A stretch of DNA of 64,000 bases from assembly GCF_002752655.1 (NCBI RefSeq), contig NZ_CP023737.1, positions 4,426,001-4,490,000 on the forward strand. The letters run 5' to 3'. The notes beneath the pieces are model-generated. The model had not been told where the DNA came from. It ran no database searches and worked only from the letters and a program-made list of their open reading frames with translations. Origin of the DNA: Methylosinus trichosporium OB3b. GTDB lineage: Bacteria; Pseudomonadota; Alphaproteobacteria; Rhizobiales; Beijerinckiaceae. This document shows, piece after piece, positions 54,816 through 63,901 of this stretch. The position numbers were made by a program, and so were the translations under genes. Numbering within the stretch: position 1 is the first letter of the stretch; the number at the start of each line of letters is the position of its first letter.

Positions 54816-57113
54816 ATGGCATCCATCGTCGAGCGGCTGAGCGAGGAGCTCGCAGCGAAACAGTGGCAAGTGGAAGCCGCGGTGCAATTGCTCGATCAGG
54901 GCTCGACGGTTCCCTTCATCGCCCGCTATCGCAAGGAGGCGACCGGCCAGCTCGACGACGCGCAGCTGCGCCTTCTCGAGGAGCGTCTACGCTATCTTCG
55001 CGAATTGGAGGAGCGCCGCAAGGCGATTCTCGAGCAGATCGAGGCGCAGGGCAAGCTCGACGATGCGCTGCGTGCGAGCATCATGCAGGCCGACAACAAG
55101 GCCCGCCTCGAGGATATCTATCTTCCCTATAAGCCCAAGCGCCGCACCAAGGCGCAGATCGCCATAGAGGCCGGACTCGCGCCGCTCGCCGAGGCGCTGC
55201 TCGCTCATCCCGAGCGCGAGCCCAAGGCGCAGGCCGAGGCTTATGTGAACGTCGAGAAGAATGTCGCCGACGTCAATGCGGCGCTCGAGGGCGCGCGCGC
55301 CATTCTCGTCGAGCGCTTCGCCGAAAACGCCGATCTCATCGGCGCGCTGCGTGAATCCTTCTGGTCGCAGGGCGTGCTGAAGTCCAAAGTGCGTGACGGA
55401 AAGCAGACAGCGGGAGCGAAATTCTCCGATTATTTCGATTTCTCCGAGCCGCTGACCAAGCTGCCGTCGCATCGCATATTGGCGATGTTTCGCGGCGAGA
55501 AGGAGGAGGTTCTCGATCTCGAGATGGTCGCCGCGCCGAACGAGGATGGCGGCGGCTATGAGGGCCGCATCGCGCAGCGCTACGCCATCGCCGATCGCGG
55601 CCGCCCGGGCGATCGCTGGCTGCTCGACACGGCGCGCTGGGCCTGGCGCACCAAGATCGAATTGCATCTCTCCGTCGATCTGCGTCAGCGTCTGTGGCGT
55701 CTCGCGGAAGAAGAAGCGATCCGCGTCTTCGCCGCGAACTTACGCGATCTCCTGCTCGCGGCGCCTGCTGGCGCGCGCGCGACGCTCGGCCTCGATCCGG
55801 GCTTTCGCACCGGCGTCAAGGTGGCTGTGGTCGACCGCACCGGAAAGATCGTCGCGACGACGGCGATCTATCCGCACGAGCCGCAGCGCCGCTGGGACGA
55901 ATCTCTGTCGATCCTCGCCAAGCTGGCGCGCGATCACAAAGTAGAGCTGATCTCCATCGGCAATGGCACGGCCTCGCGCGAGACCGACAAGCTCGCCGGC
56001 GATCTCATCTCGAAGTTCCCGGAGTTGAAGCTCACCAAGATCGTGGTGTCGGAGGCGGGCGCCTCCGTCTATTCCGCGTCGGAATACGCCTCGCGCGAAT
56101 TGCCCGATCTCGATGTGACCTTGCGCGGCGCCGCCTCGATCGCGCGGCGCCTGCAGGACCCGCTCGCCGAGCTCGTGAAGATCGATCCGAAATCGATCGG
56201 CGTCGGCCAATATCAGCACGACCTCTCCGAGCTGAAGCTCTCACGCTCGCTCGACGCCGTCGTCGAGGATTGCGTCAACGCCGTCGGCGTCGACGTCAAC
56301 ACCGCCTCTGCGCCGCTGCTGGCGCGCGTGTCCGGTCTCGGCGAGACGCTCGCGGGCAATATCGTCGCGCATCGGGACGCGCATGGTCCGTTCCGCACGC
56401 GCGCGGCGCTGAAGGAGGTGACGCGGCTCGGGCCCAAGGCCTTCGAGCAGAGCGCCGGCTTTCTGCGCATCATCGACGGCGATGATCCGCTCGACCGTTC
56501 CGGCGTGCATCCGGAATCCTATCCAGTAGTGCGGCGCATTCTCGCGGCGGCCAAGACCGACATCAAGCAGCTCATCGGCAATGCGGCCGAGCTGCGCAAG
56601 ATGAAGCCGCAGACATTCGTGGACGAGAGCTTCGGCCTGCCGACCGTCACCGATATTTTCGCGGAGCTGGAAAAACCCGGCCGCGATCCGCGTCCGGCGT
56701 TCAAGACGGCGACCTTCCAGGAGGGCGTCGAGAAAATATCCGATTTGAAGCCCGGCATGGTGCTCGAGGGCGTCGTCACCAATGTCGCGGCCTTCGGCGC
56801 CTTCGTCGACGTCGGCGTGCATCAGGACGGGCTCGTGCATATTTCGGCGATGTCCAAGACCTTCGTGAAGGATCCGCGCGCGGTGGCCAAGCCCGGCGAT
56901 ATCGTGAAGGTGAAGGTGCTGGAGGTGGATGTTCCACGCAAGCGCGTCTCGCTCACCATGCGCCTCGACGATGCGCCAGGCCCGCGTCAGGCCGAGGGTC
57001 GCGAGCGCAACGCCGGCGCGCCGGCGCGCCGCGCGCCGCAGGAGCAGCAGAAGGGCGCCGGCGCGCTGGGCGAAGCGCTGCTCGCCGCCATGCGCACGCC
57101 GCAGAAGCGGTGA
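54816..57113 (+). CDS. tex: Tex-family transcription accessory / RNA-binding protein
   Basis: 765 residues. Domain order: N-terminal Tex_N ([37 protein letters not shown]); the YqgF/RNase H-like domain ([31 protein letters not shown]); helix-hairpin-helix ([26 protein letters not shown]); and C-terminal S1 ([34 protein letters not shown]). A basic tail follows. Binds nucleic acid and affects transcription and stress responses. ATG 54816 has AGAGAGG 9 nt upstream. Confidence 0.96.
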   Translation: MASIVERLSEELAAKQWQVEAAVQLLDQGSTVPFIARYRKEATGQLDDAQLRLLEERLRYLRELEERRKAILEQIEAQGKLDDALRASIMQADNKARLEDIYLPYKPKRRTKAQIAIEAGLAPLAEALLAHPEREPKAQAEAYVNVEKNVADVNAALEGARAILVERFAENADLIGALRESFWSQGVLKSKVRDGKQTAGAKFSDYFDFSEPLTKLPSHRILAMFRGEKEEVLDLEMVAAPNEDGGGYEGRIAQRYAIADRGRPGDRWLLDTARWAWRTKIELHLSVDLRQRLWRLAEEEAIRVFAANLRDLLLAAPAGARATLGLDPGFRTGVKVAVVDRTGKIVATTAIYPHEPQRRWDESLSILAKLARDHKVELISIGNGTASRETDKLAGDLISKFPELKLTKIVVSEAGASVYSASEYASRELPDLDVTLRGAASIARRLQDPLAELVKIDPKSIGVGQYQHDLSELKLSRSLDAVVEDCVNAVGVDVNTASAPLLARVSGLGETLAGNIVAHRDAHGPFRTRAALKEVTRLGPKAFEQSAGFLRIIDGDDPLDRSGVHPESYPVVRRILAAAKTDIKQLIGNAAELRKMKPQTFVDESFGLPTVTDIFAELEKPGRDPRPAFKTATFQEGVEKISDLKPGMVLEGVVTNVAAFGAFVDVGVHQDGLVHISAMSKTFVKDPRAVAKPGDIVKVKVLEVDVPRKRVSLTMRLDDAPGPRQAEGRERNAGAPARRAPQEQQKGAGALGEALLAAMRTPQKR

Positions 57114-57120
57114 GCGGCCG

Positions 57121-57152
57121 CATCCCTTCTCGCGCGAGCGCGAGAAGGGATG
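57121..57152 (+). terminator. Hairpin after tex
   Basis: CATCCCTTCTCGCG (57121-57134) and CGCGAGAAGGGATG (57139-57152) form a perfect 14-bp stem with loop CGAG, 8 nt after the tex stop. No T-run. The sequence resembles the terminal hairpin of the family A repeats (CCTTCTCCCGC...), so it may be a solo end of that family. Confidence 0.6.
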
Positions 57153-57208
57153 CGCGTCGATAGTCGGCTCACAATCGGCGCAGCCGCGGAGCCGATGTCG
57201 GCCGCGCC

Positions 57209-57601
57209 TCAGACGCGGCGGGCGGCCTCGCGGCGGTCCTGACCATGGCGGTCGATATTGATGTCGACCATGCGGTCGCGCGCCTCCTGGCTCTGGGCCT
57301 TGCCGAGCTCGTCGGAGGCGTCCTTCAGGTGAGTTTCCGCCTCGGCGAGCTGGCTGCGCAGATCGGCGACCGAGCGCGCGAGATTGTCGCGACGTCCGCG
57401 CGCGGCGCGGGCGTAGGTGGGATAGGCGAAATGATTGGGGTCGGTGATGTTCGCGCGCTGCTCCTCATGCGCGATCTCGCGATCGAGATCGCCGGTCATG
57501 CGGGAAAATTCGGCGATCATCGTCTGCAGCTGCGCCACCCGACGGCGGCATTCCTCGGCCTGAAAACGTTTCAGGCGGATCAAGGCATCTCGCGATTTCA
57601 T
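57209..57601 (-). CDS. fliJ: Flagellar FliJ protein (alphaproteobacterial type)
   Basis: 130 residues from ATG 57601, with GGAG 7 nt upstream. Begins MKSRDALIRLKRFQAEECRRRVAQLQTMIAEFSRM, then REIAHEEQRANITDPNHFAYPTY, the conserved FliJ signature of Rhizobiales. Predicted as a long coiled-coil, as expected for this chaperone/escort of the flagellar export gate. No other flagellar gene is present, so it is separated from fliI or the rest of the flagellar cluster. Confidence 0.85.
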   Translation of the reverse strand: MKSRDALIRLKRFQAEECRRRVAQLQTMIAEFSRMTGDLDREIAHEEQRANITDPNHFAYPTYARAARGRRDNLARSVADLRSQLAEAETHLKDASDELGKAQSQEARDRMVDINIDRHGQDRREAARRV

Positions 57602-57775
57602 TTCCATACTCCGGCACACGATACACGACGCTTGCGAATTCGGTCGCAACATCCGCGAGACGAGCGAATTATGGCGCATGGAGGTTGCTCGAATGTTACT
57701 GTCTTCCGATCAAGCGTCGGCCTTCAACTCGTTACATATCTTTGGCGGAACGCGCGGCCTTGCCAGCGGCGTCAT

Positions 57776-57913
57776 TTACGGAGGGAGGAGCCGCGCCTGC
57801 GGGGCGCGCGCCGAAGTCGGCGGCGCGAGCTCGGCCGCAGCGGGGCTCGGCATGGCGATCAGATAGAAGGCGGCGGCGGCGATCAGCTTCAACAGATGGC
57901 AGCGGTGCGACAT
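57776..57913 (-). CDS. Short secreted peptide candidate
   Basis: 45 residues (46 codons with stop). Signal peptide pattern is clear: basic start (SHRCHLLK), hydrophobic LIAAAAFYLIAMPSP, cleavage after AAA, giving an 18-residue mature peptide ELAPPTSARAPQARLLPP. No good ribosome-binding site is visible, so expression is uncertain. It lies between fliJ and the gene at 58049, on the same strand as both. Unknown function. Confidence 0.4.
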   Translation of the reverse strand: MSHRCHLLKLIAAAAFYLIAMPSPAAAELAPPTSARAPQARLLPP

Positions 57914-58048
57914 GGCGGGGCTCGCGGTGGCGGGAGATCTCGCCGCGCAGGCCGCATCGTCGAGACGATGCTTCTTAGGATCGCTGTCGATCGGAACGCT
58001 GTGCGGCGCCGCACAGCGCGCGCCGGCGAAGCCGGCCTGACGGTCGCT

Positions 58049-58306
58049 TCATGCCGGCTTCGCGAGCAGGTCGACGCTCCCGGCGCGTCCCGGCGCGGCG
58101 GGATAGGCCTTGCGAGCCTTGGCCGGAGTGAGGAAAAATCGTTCCCCCTCGCGATAGGCGGCGTTGCCGCTGACGACCTCGAACTCGACGAGACCGTCGG
58201 AAATCATACCTGTTGTCCCGCCGAGGAAGCGGACGCTCCTGGGCAGCAGTCTCAGATCGGCGCTGCGCGCTTCCTCCGCCTTGACCAGAATCTCCCGCGC
58301 GTCCAT
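58049..58306 (-). CDS. Small protein of unknown function, divergent from LysR
   Basis: 85 residues from ATG 58306, with GGAGG 5 nt upstream; the frame also opens at 58378 within the palindrome, but that start has no ribosome-binding site. Helical start (DAREILVKAEEARSADLRLLPRSVRFLGG) then beta-rich LVEFEVVSGNAAYREGERFF. No domain is recognised. Being divergent from a LysR regulator across an operator-like palindrome, it may be that regulator's target. Confidence 0.6.
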   Translation of the reverse strand: MDAREILVKAEEARSADLRLLPRSVRFLGGTTGMISDGLVEFEVVSGNAAYREGERFFLTPAKARKAYPAAPGRAGSVDLLAKPA

Positions 58307-58374
58307 CGCCGCCTCCGTCGTCGACTCTCCAAATGCGGCGTAGATGCGGTTCCGTCCAATTGTCCTTTGCGATT

Positions 58375-58399
58375 CCATGATGCATTTTCTGCATCATGG
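58375..58399. promoter_or_regulatory. Perfect 25-bp palindrome overlapping the lysR start
   Basis: CCATGATGCA (58375-58384) and TGCATCATGG (58390-58399) are exact inverted repeats separated by TTTTC. The right arm contains the ATG of the LysR gene, and the left arm contains a mirror-image ATG on the minus strand. This could be the autoregulatory LysR operator, or an RNA hairpin masking the start codon. Confidence 0.6.
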
Positions 58400-59274
58400 A
58401 GCTGCAATGGATCGACGATTTCCTCGCGCTTTGCGAAACGCGCAACTTCACCCGGGCCGCGCAGGCCCGCTGCACGACGCAATCGGCCTATAGCCGGCGC
58501 ATGCAGCGGCTGGAGGACTGGCTCGGCGCGCCGCTCTTCGACCGCGAGCGGCGCCCGGTGGCGCTGACGCCAGCGGGCGAGGAGTTTCTCGCGCGCGCGC
58601 ATCGGCTGCGCGACGACATATTCGACGCCCGCCGCGCGGTGCTCGCCGTGTCGAGCCATCTCGAGAGATCGCTGCGCATCTATACGACCAACACGCTCGC
58701 GGCGACGGTCCTGTCGCCCTGGCTGATCGAGCGCGGGCTGCGCAATTATTCCTTGATCGTCGCCTCGGTGTCCGGCTGCCTCGAGGCGGTTCGGCGCGGG
58801 CATGCCGATCTGGCGCTCACGCCACATTTCGGCGACGCCGAGGCGCTGGCGGGACTCGCGACGCGCCCGATCGGAGAAGATCGCCTGATTCTGGCGCAGA
58901 GCCGCGCGACGAAGAGCGCTGTGACCCTGTCGGACGGCCAGCTCGCCGGCGCGCTGATGCTCTACACGCCCGGCACCCAATATGGCGCGCGGATCGCCGG
59001 CATGCTCGACGCCAATCGCATTTACATGAGGGATCGGCCGGTCTGTGAGAGCGCCTCGGCCGAAGCGCTTCTGGCGCAAGTGAAGGCCGGGCTCGGAGCG
59101 GCATGGATTCCGGCGATCCTGCTCGGCGACGAGACGACGTCGCGCTGCCGGGTCCCGGATTTTTTCGACGTCCCTTACACGATCCTCTTGGTCGAGCCCC
59201 TGGCGGGGAGGGACGAGGCTGGGGCGGCGGTCGAAACCGTTGATCGAAGCTCCGACCGCCGTCGCCCGTTGTGA
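58396..59274 (+). CDS. LysR-family transcriptional regulator
   Basis: 292 residues. The N-terminal winged helix-turn-helix is typical (MELQWIDDFLALCETRNFTRAAQARCTTQSAYSRRMQRLEDWLGAPLFDRERRPVALTPAGEEFL); the start at 58396 matches the usual MELxWxxDF beginning. The ligand-binding domain has several Cys (SGCLEAV, VCESAS, SRCRVP), which might allow redox sensing; the N-terminus resembles the HypT/YjiE oxidant-responsive group. No Shine-Dalgarno sequence exists because the palindrome occupies that space. It likely controls itself and the divergent small gene. Confidence 0.9.
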   Translation: MELQWIDDFLALCETRNFTRAAQARCTTQSAYSRRMQRLEDWLGAPLFDRERRPVALTPAGEEFLARAHRLRDDIFDARRAVLAVSSHLERSLRIYTTNTLAATVLSPWLIERGLRNYSLIVASVSGCLEAVRRGHADLALTPHFGDAEALAGLATRPIGEDRLILAQSRATKSAVTLSDGQLAGALMLYTPGTQYGARIAGMLDANRIYMRDRPVCESASAEALLAQVKAGLGAAWIPAILLGDETTSRCRVPDFFDVPYTILLVEPLAGRDEAGAAVETVDRSSDRRRPL

Positions 59275-59565
59275 TGCGCGGCGGCTTCGAGGCCGCGCGA
59301 GCTTCAGAACGCACCGCCAGGCCTATTCGACGGCCCCGGGCTGAATATCGACGCGGACCAGATGCAGCGGGGCGGCGATCCAATGCAGATTATTCGACGT
59401 TGCGGCGATTCTCGGTGAAAACTCGGGTTCTGCGAGTCGAGAGCGTGACCGTTTGTGATGGTCCTTGCGGCCGATCAGCTAGCTGAAGGTCGATTGCGCC
59501 GATGAGGCAAGGCGCTCGATGTGGAGCGAGGAAGAAGAAAAGCGGGGCGCGCGACGAAGGCGTCA

Positions 59566-60183
59566 TCAAAAATGGCTCTCGGGTTCCTCGCCGCCGTCCC
59601 CTTCCTTCGCTTCGTGCCGCAGCATCAGCGGAATTTGCGATAAGGCGAACAACAGCGTCAGCGGCAAAATGCCGAACACCTTGAAATTCACCCAGACGTC
59701 GGTGTCGACGCCGCGCCGAACCACCTCGTTGAGGCCGGCGAGAAAGAAAAAGAAGAAGCTCCAGCGCAAGGTGAGCTTGCGCCAGCCGGCGTCGTCGAGA
59801 TGAAAGGCCGAGTCGAACACGGCGGGCAGCAGCAGCTTGTCGAACCAGAGCGCGCCGATCAGCGCGGAGCCGAACAGCGTGTAGAGGATGGTGACCTTCA
59901 GCTTGATGAAATTCTCGTCCTGCAGGAAGAATGTCAGCGAGCCGAAGATCAGCACGAAGATAGCCGTCACCACGGGCATTGCCGGCAGATGGCGGGTAAT
60001 CGAATAAGAGACGACGAGCGAGAGGGTGACGGCCGCCATCAGCGCGGCGGTCGCGTAGAAAATGCCGAATTTCTGATTGGCGAGGAAGAACAGGACGAGC
60101 GGCCCCATTTCCAGCGCCAGCTTCAGTCCGGGCGAGAGGCGCTTCTTCGGCCGCGGAAGGGCGGCGCTCGTTTCATCGATCAT
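59566..60183 (-). CDS. yciB: Inner-membrane-spanning protein YciB / septation protein A
   Basis: 205 residues. Five hydrophobic segments: LALEMGPLVLFFLANQKFGIFYATAALMAA; FVLIFGSLTFFLQDENFIKLKVTILYTLFGSALIG; WSFFFFFLAGLNEVVRR; VDTDVWVNFKVFGILPLTLLFALSQIPLM. These match YciB/IspZ. Affects septation and envelope integrity. ATG 60183 overlaps the ftsY stop by 4 nt, a conserved alphaproteobacterial ftsY-yciB pairing. Confidence 0.92.
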   Translation of the reverse strand: MIDETSAALPRPKKRLSPGLKLALEMGPLVLFFLANQKFGIFYATAALMAAVTLSLVVSYSITRHLPAMPVVTAIFVLIFGSLTFFLQDENFIKLKVTILYTLFGSALIGALWFDKLLLPAVFDSAFHLDDAGWRKLTLRWSFFFFFLAGLNEVVRRGVDTDVWVNFKVFGILPLTLLFALSQIPLMLRHEAKEGDGGEEPESHF

Positions 60184-61220
60184 GGCGTCGTGTCCGTTTT
60201 CTCTTCGTCGCCCTCGAGCCCGGCGATGGCGCGAGCGAAATCGCGCGCGGTGAAGGGCTCGAGATCCTCGGCTCCCTCGCCGACGCCGATGAAGTGGATC
60301 GGCAGGCCGTAGGCCTCGGCGATGGCGACGAGAATGCCGCCGCGCGCGGTGCCGTCGAGCTTGGTCATCACGAGGCCGGTGACGCCGGCGATCTTGCCGA
60401 AGACGTCGACCTGGGCGACGGCGTTCTGGCCGACGGTCGCGTCGAGCACCAGCAGCACCGCATGCGGCGCCTCGGGCTCGGCCTTTTTCATCACGCGGAC
60501 GATCTTGGCGAGCTCGGCCATCAGCTCGGTGCGGTTCTGCAGCCGCCCGGCCGTGTCCATCAGCAGAATGTCGGAGCCGCGCTCGCGCGCCGATTTGATC
60601 GCATCGAAGGCGAGGCCGGCGGCGTCCGCGCCCTCGGGCGCATAGCAGACCGACACATTGAGCCGCTCGCCCCAGAAGCGCAGCTGCTCCACCGCGGCGG
60701 CGCGGAACGTGTCGCCGGCGGCGAGCATGACCTTGCGCCCTTCCGCCGTCCATTTGGCGGCGAGCTTGGCGATGGTCGTGGTCTTGCCGGAGCCGTTGAC
60801 GCCGACCACCAGAACAATGAACGGCTTCTTGCTCTCGTCGAGCTCGAAGGGACGCGCCACCGGAGCGAGCACGCGCTCGACCTCCTCGGCGAGGATCGCG
60901 CGCACCTCGTCCGGCCCGATGGTCTTCTCATAGCGTGCCTTGCCGACGGTGGCGGAGATGCGCTGGGCGGCGGCGAGGCCGAGGTCGGCGCGCACCAGCA
61001 CGTCCTCGAGCTCCTCGAGCGTCAGCGCATCCAGCTTGCGCTTGGTGAAGAGATCGGAAATGCCCTGCACGATCGCCTGCGACGAGCGCGAAAGCCCGCC
61101 GGTCAGCCGCTCCCACCAGGAGCGCTTGCGGCCGGGCTCGGCGGGGGCCTCCGGCGTCGCGGCCCCGCCACGCCCGAACAGGCGCGCGAACAAGCCCTTT
61201 TTTTCGTCGGCTTCGCTCAT
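60180..61220 (-). CDS. ftsY: Signal recognition particle receptor FtsY
   Basis: 346 residues. N-terminal charged/helical A region, then the NG GTPase domain: GVNGSGKTTTIAKLA (P-loop), LAAGDTFRAAAVEQL, LLMDTAGRLQNRTELM, VLLVLDATVGQNA, TKLDGTARGG and GVGEGAEDLEPF. Receives SRP-ribosome complexes at the inner membrane. The frame stays open far upstream but ATG 61220 gives the expected length. Confidence 0.97.
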   Translation of the reverse strand: MSEADEKKGLFARLFGRGGAATPEAPAEPGRKRSWWERLTGGLSRSSQAIVQGISDLFTKRKLDALTLEELEDVLVRADLGLAAAQRISATVGKARYEKTIGPDEVRAILAEEVERVLAPVARPFELDESKKPFIVLVVGVNGSGKTTTIAKLAAKWTAEGRKVMLAAGDTFRAAAVEQLRFWGERLNVSVCYAPEGADAAGLAFDAIKSARERGSDILLMDTAGRLQNRTELMAELAKIVRVMKKAEPEAPHAVLLVLDATVGQNAVAQVDVFGKIAGVTGLVMTKLDGTARGGILVAIAEAYGLPIHFIGVGEGAEDLEPFTARDFARAIAGLEGDEEKTDTTP

Positions 61221-61328
61221 GGTCTCCCTCGATCGCAGCGACTGCCTACACCAGCCTGCGACGAAGGGCCAGCGGCGCGTCGCTGGCGCGAGCGCTTGAA
61301 TCGGCCGGCGCCCGGTTCGATATAGGCC

Positions 61329-63452
61329 GTGGGGGCGTATCGGAATCGAACGCCGGTGACCGCAACCGAGATCGATGCCGGCGCGAGGCCGTCCGAACGG
61401 TTTTTCCTGGACGGCGGCGCAACGGCCGCGCTGATCGCCGCGACAGATTGGTCCGCCTCGCCGCTCGGAGAGCCGCGCCGCTGGCCCGAGCGTCTGCGCG
61501 TGATGCTCGAAGTGTGCCTCAACAGCGCTTTTCCGATCGCCATTTTCTGGGGCGAGGATCTTCGTCTCTTCTATAACGACGCTTATCACGTCTTCCTCGC
61601 CGACAAGCATCCGCGCGCGCTGGGACGGCCCGCCTGCGACGTGTGGCCGGAAATCTGGGACGTGATCGGCCCTATGCTGCAGGGCGTGCTCGCCAATGGG
61701 CGGCCGACGCGATCGGAGGATCTGCAGCTCAATCTGATGCGCAACGGACGTCGTGACGAGGCCTATTTCAGCTTCTCCTACGGACCGATCCCCGAGGACG
61801 ACGGCTCGATCGGCGGCGTGTTCTGTCCCGTGGTCGAGACCACGGAGCGAGTGATCGGCGAGCGACGGCTGCGCACCTTGCGCGACCTCGCCGCCTTGAG
61901 CCGGGCCGAGGACGAGACACAGGCTTGCCGCCTGGCCGCGAGTGTGCTCGCCGCCAATGACGCCGACATTCCTTTTTCGGCGATCTACCGGCTGGACGAG
62001 GCGCAGGGCGAGGCGACGCTCATGGCCTTCACCGGCACGCCGCCCGGCGCGCGCGCCTTTCCGGCCCGGCTGCGGCTCGGCGATCCCGATCCGGACCGCG
62101 GCGACATATGGGGCCTCGGCGATGTCGTCGGCCTGCGCCCCGGCCGCGTCGCCATGCGCACGGTCGACGAGCGTTTCGGCGTGCTGCCGCGCGGCGCCTG
62201 CGCTTCGGCGCCCGACGAGGCGGTCCTCTTCCCGGTCGTGCTGCTCGGACAGGAGCGCGCCGCCGCGGCCTTGATCGCGGGCGTCAGCGCCTGCAAGCGG
62301 CTCGACGCCGCCTATGCCTATTTTCTCGACCGCGTCGCCGCCAAGATCGGCTCCGCAATGGCCGACGCCCGCGCCTATGCCGACGAGCGCGCCCGCGCCG
62401 AGGCGATCCGCTCGCGTGAGGAGGCGTTGCGGCGCACCGAGGCGGAACTGCGCGAGGCGCAGCGGCTCGGCCGCATCGGCAGCTGGCGTTGGAGCGGACG
62501 GCGCCGCGACAGCGGCCGCGCCTCTCCCTATCTCGCGCAGATCTTCGGGCTCGATCCGGCAAAGCCGCCGCCGAGCTTCGCCGAGATGAAGGGCCTCGTC
62601 TATGCGCCCGGCGACTGGGAGCGGCTGGAGACGGCGGCGCGCGAGACGCTCCGCTCCGGCGAAGGCTTCGAGCTCGATCTGCCGGCGCGCCGGGTCGACG
62701 GCGTCGGCATCTTCGTCACCATTCGCGGTGAGGCGGTGCGCGAGGAGAGGGGCGAGATCGTCGGCCTGCGCAGCACGATTCAGGACATCACCGAACGCAA
62801 GAAGGCGGAGGAGCGCGTCGAGCTGTTGATGCGCGAGGTGACGCATCGCGCCAAGAATCTGCTCACCGTGGTGCGCGCCGTCGCCCGCCAGACCGCGCGC
62901 AAGGATTCGCCGACCGCCTTCGCTCAGCGCTTCGACCAGCGCATCGCCGCGCTCGGCGCGAGCCATGATCTTCTGGTGCAGAACGAATGGCGCGGCGTCG
63001 ATCTCGAAGCGCTGACGCGCTCGCAGCTGGCTCATTTCCGCGATCTGTTCGGCTCGCGCATCGAGATCGAAGGTTCGCGGACCATCGTCAAGCCATCGGC
63101 CGGCCAGACGATCGGCATGGCGCTGCACGAGCTCGCGACCAACGCCGGCAAATATGGCGCGCTCTCGAACGACAAGGGCAAGGTGCGCATCGCCTTCGGC
63201 GTTCGCCCCGATGAGAACGGCGCGCCGCGCTTCGAGATGGACTGGCGCGAGAGCGGCGGGCCGACCGTCGTTCCGCCGCGGCGCCACGGCTTCGGCCATA
63301 TGGTCATCCTGCAGATGGTCAAGCATTCGCTCGGCGGGCAGGTGACCCTCGACTACGCGCCGGCCGGGATCGCCTGGACGGTGAGCGCGTCGCCCGAGAA
63401 TGTGATCGAGCCGCCGCAGGAGGCCGATCGAGAGTTCGAGAAGCGAGCCTGA
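61329..63452 (+). CDS. HWE-family sensor histidine kinase
   Basis: 707 residues from GTG 61329. N-terminal PAS (WSASPLGEPRRWPERLRVML, LRLFYNDAYHVFLADKHPRALG), a GAF-like region (DETQACRLAASVLAANDADI) and a second PAS (AQRLGRIGSWRWSG, IVGLRSTIQDITERKKAEE). The kinase core starts VELLMREVTHRAKNLLTVVRAVARQTA with phosphoacceptor His in VTHRAKN; then WRGVDLEAL and the N box LHELATNAGKYGALS. The HWE family commonly serves light or stress sensing. Its stop codon lies inside a family C repeat. The response regulator downstream is the probable partner. Confidence 0.9.
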   Translation: MGAYRNRTPVTATEIDAGARPSERFFLDGGATAALIAATDWSASPLGEPRRWPERLRVMLEVCLNSAFPIAIFWGEDLRLFYNDAYHVFLADKHPRALGRPACDVWPEIWDVIGPMLQGVLANGRPTRSEDLQLNLMRNGRRDEAYFSFSYGPIPEDDGSIGGVFCPVVETTERVIGERRLRTLRDLAALSRAEDETQACRLAASVLAANDADIPFSAIYRLDEAQGEATLMAFTGTPPGARAFPARLRLGDPDPDRGDIWGLGDVVGLRPGRVAMRTVDERFGVLPRGACASAPDEAVLFPVVLLGQERAAAALIAGVSACKRLDAAYAYFLDRVAAKIGSAMADARAYADERARAEAIRSREEALRRTEAELREAQRLGRIGSWRWSGRRRDSGRASPYLAQIFGLDPAKPPPSFAEMKGLVYAPGDWERLETAARETLRSGEGFELDLPARRVDGVGIFVTIRGEAVREERGEIVGLRSTIQDITERKKAEERVELLMREVTHRAKNLLTVVRAVARQTARKDSPTAFAQRFDQRIAALGASHDLLVQNEWRGVDLEALTRSQLAHFRDLFGSRIEIEGSRTIVKPSAGQTIGMALHELATNAGKYGALSNDKGKVRIAFGVRPDENGAPRFEMDWRESGGPTVVPPRRHGFGHMVILQMVKHSLGGQVTLDYAPAGIAWTVSASPENVIEPPQEADREFEKRA

Positions 63453-63500
63453 AGGCTCGCGGTCCGAGCACGGCCCTGGACCGCGAGCCCTCGGGCTCGC
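63443..63500. repeat. Palindromic repeat, family C (pair)
   Basis: GCGAGCCTGAAGGCTCGC plus GGTCC (63443-63465) is followed by the inverse, GGACC with GCGAGCCCTCGGGCTCGC (63478-63500). The two copies form one large inverted repeat. The kinase stop codon TGA (63450-63452) is in the first loop. Confidence 0.7.
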
Positions 63501-63541
63501 TCGAAGCCGACGAAGCGCGCCACGCAAGGGAGAAGCCGAGG

Positions 63542-63901
63542 ATGAACGAAGGCGAGCCGATCCGCATTCTCGTGATCGAGGACGAGCCGGCGATCGCCGC
63601 CGATCTGTGCTGGGTCGTCGAGGAGGTCGGCTATGAGATCGGCGGGACGGCAAGCTCGGTCGACGAGGCGATGTCGCTGCTCGAGGACGTCGAGATCGAC
63701 GGCGTGATCCTCGACGCCAATCTGCGCGGCGTCAGCAGCGTCGGCGTCGCCGACGCGCTGAAGGCGCGCCATGTGCCGTTCTTCGTGCTGTCGGGCTATC
63801 TGCAGAAGCAATTGCCGGGGCCGCTGGCGGATGCGCCGTTTCTGGCCAAGCCCTATGATCAGGACGAGCTGGCGAGCCGGATTCGGGGGCTGGCGCGGTG
63901 A
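63542..63901 (+). CDS. Single-domain response regulator
   Basis: 119 residues, receiver domain only. Acidic pocket IEDEP, phosphoacceptor Asp58 in GVILDANLRG, Thr/Ser position in FFVLSGY and Lys103 in LAKPYDQDEL. It presumably takes phosphate from the HWE kinase 90 nt upstream and passes it on or acts through protein contacts, since no output domain is present. AAGGGAGAAGCCGAGG precedes the ATG. Confidence 0.93.
   Translation: MNEGEPIRILVIEDEPAIAADLCWVVEEVGYEIGGTASSVDEAMSLLEDVEIDGVILDANLRGVSSVGVADALKARHVPFFVLSGYLQKQLPGPLADAPFLAKPYDQDELASRIRGLAR

Noticed and set aside
61221..63653. Long N-terminal extension of the ftsY frame
   Set aside because: The extension is antisense to the histidine kinase and Arg-rich; ATG 61220 gives a normal FtsY.
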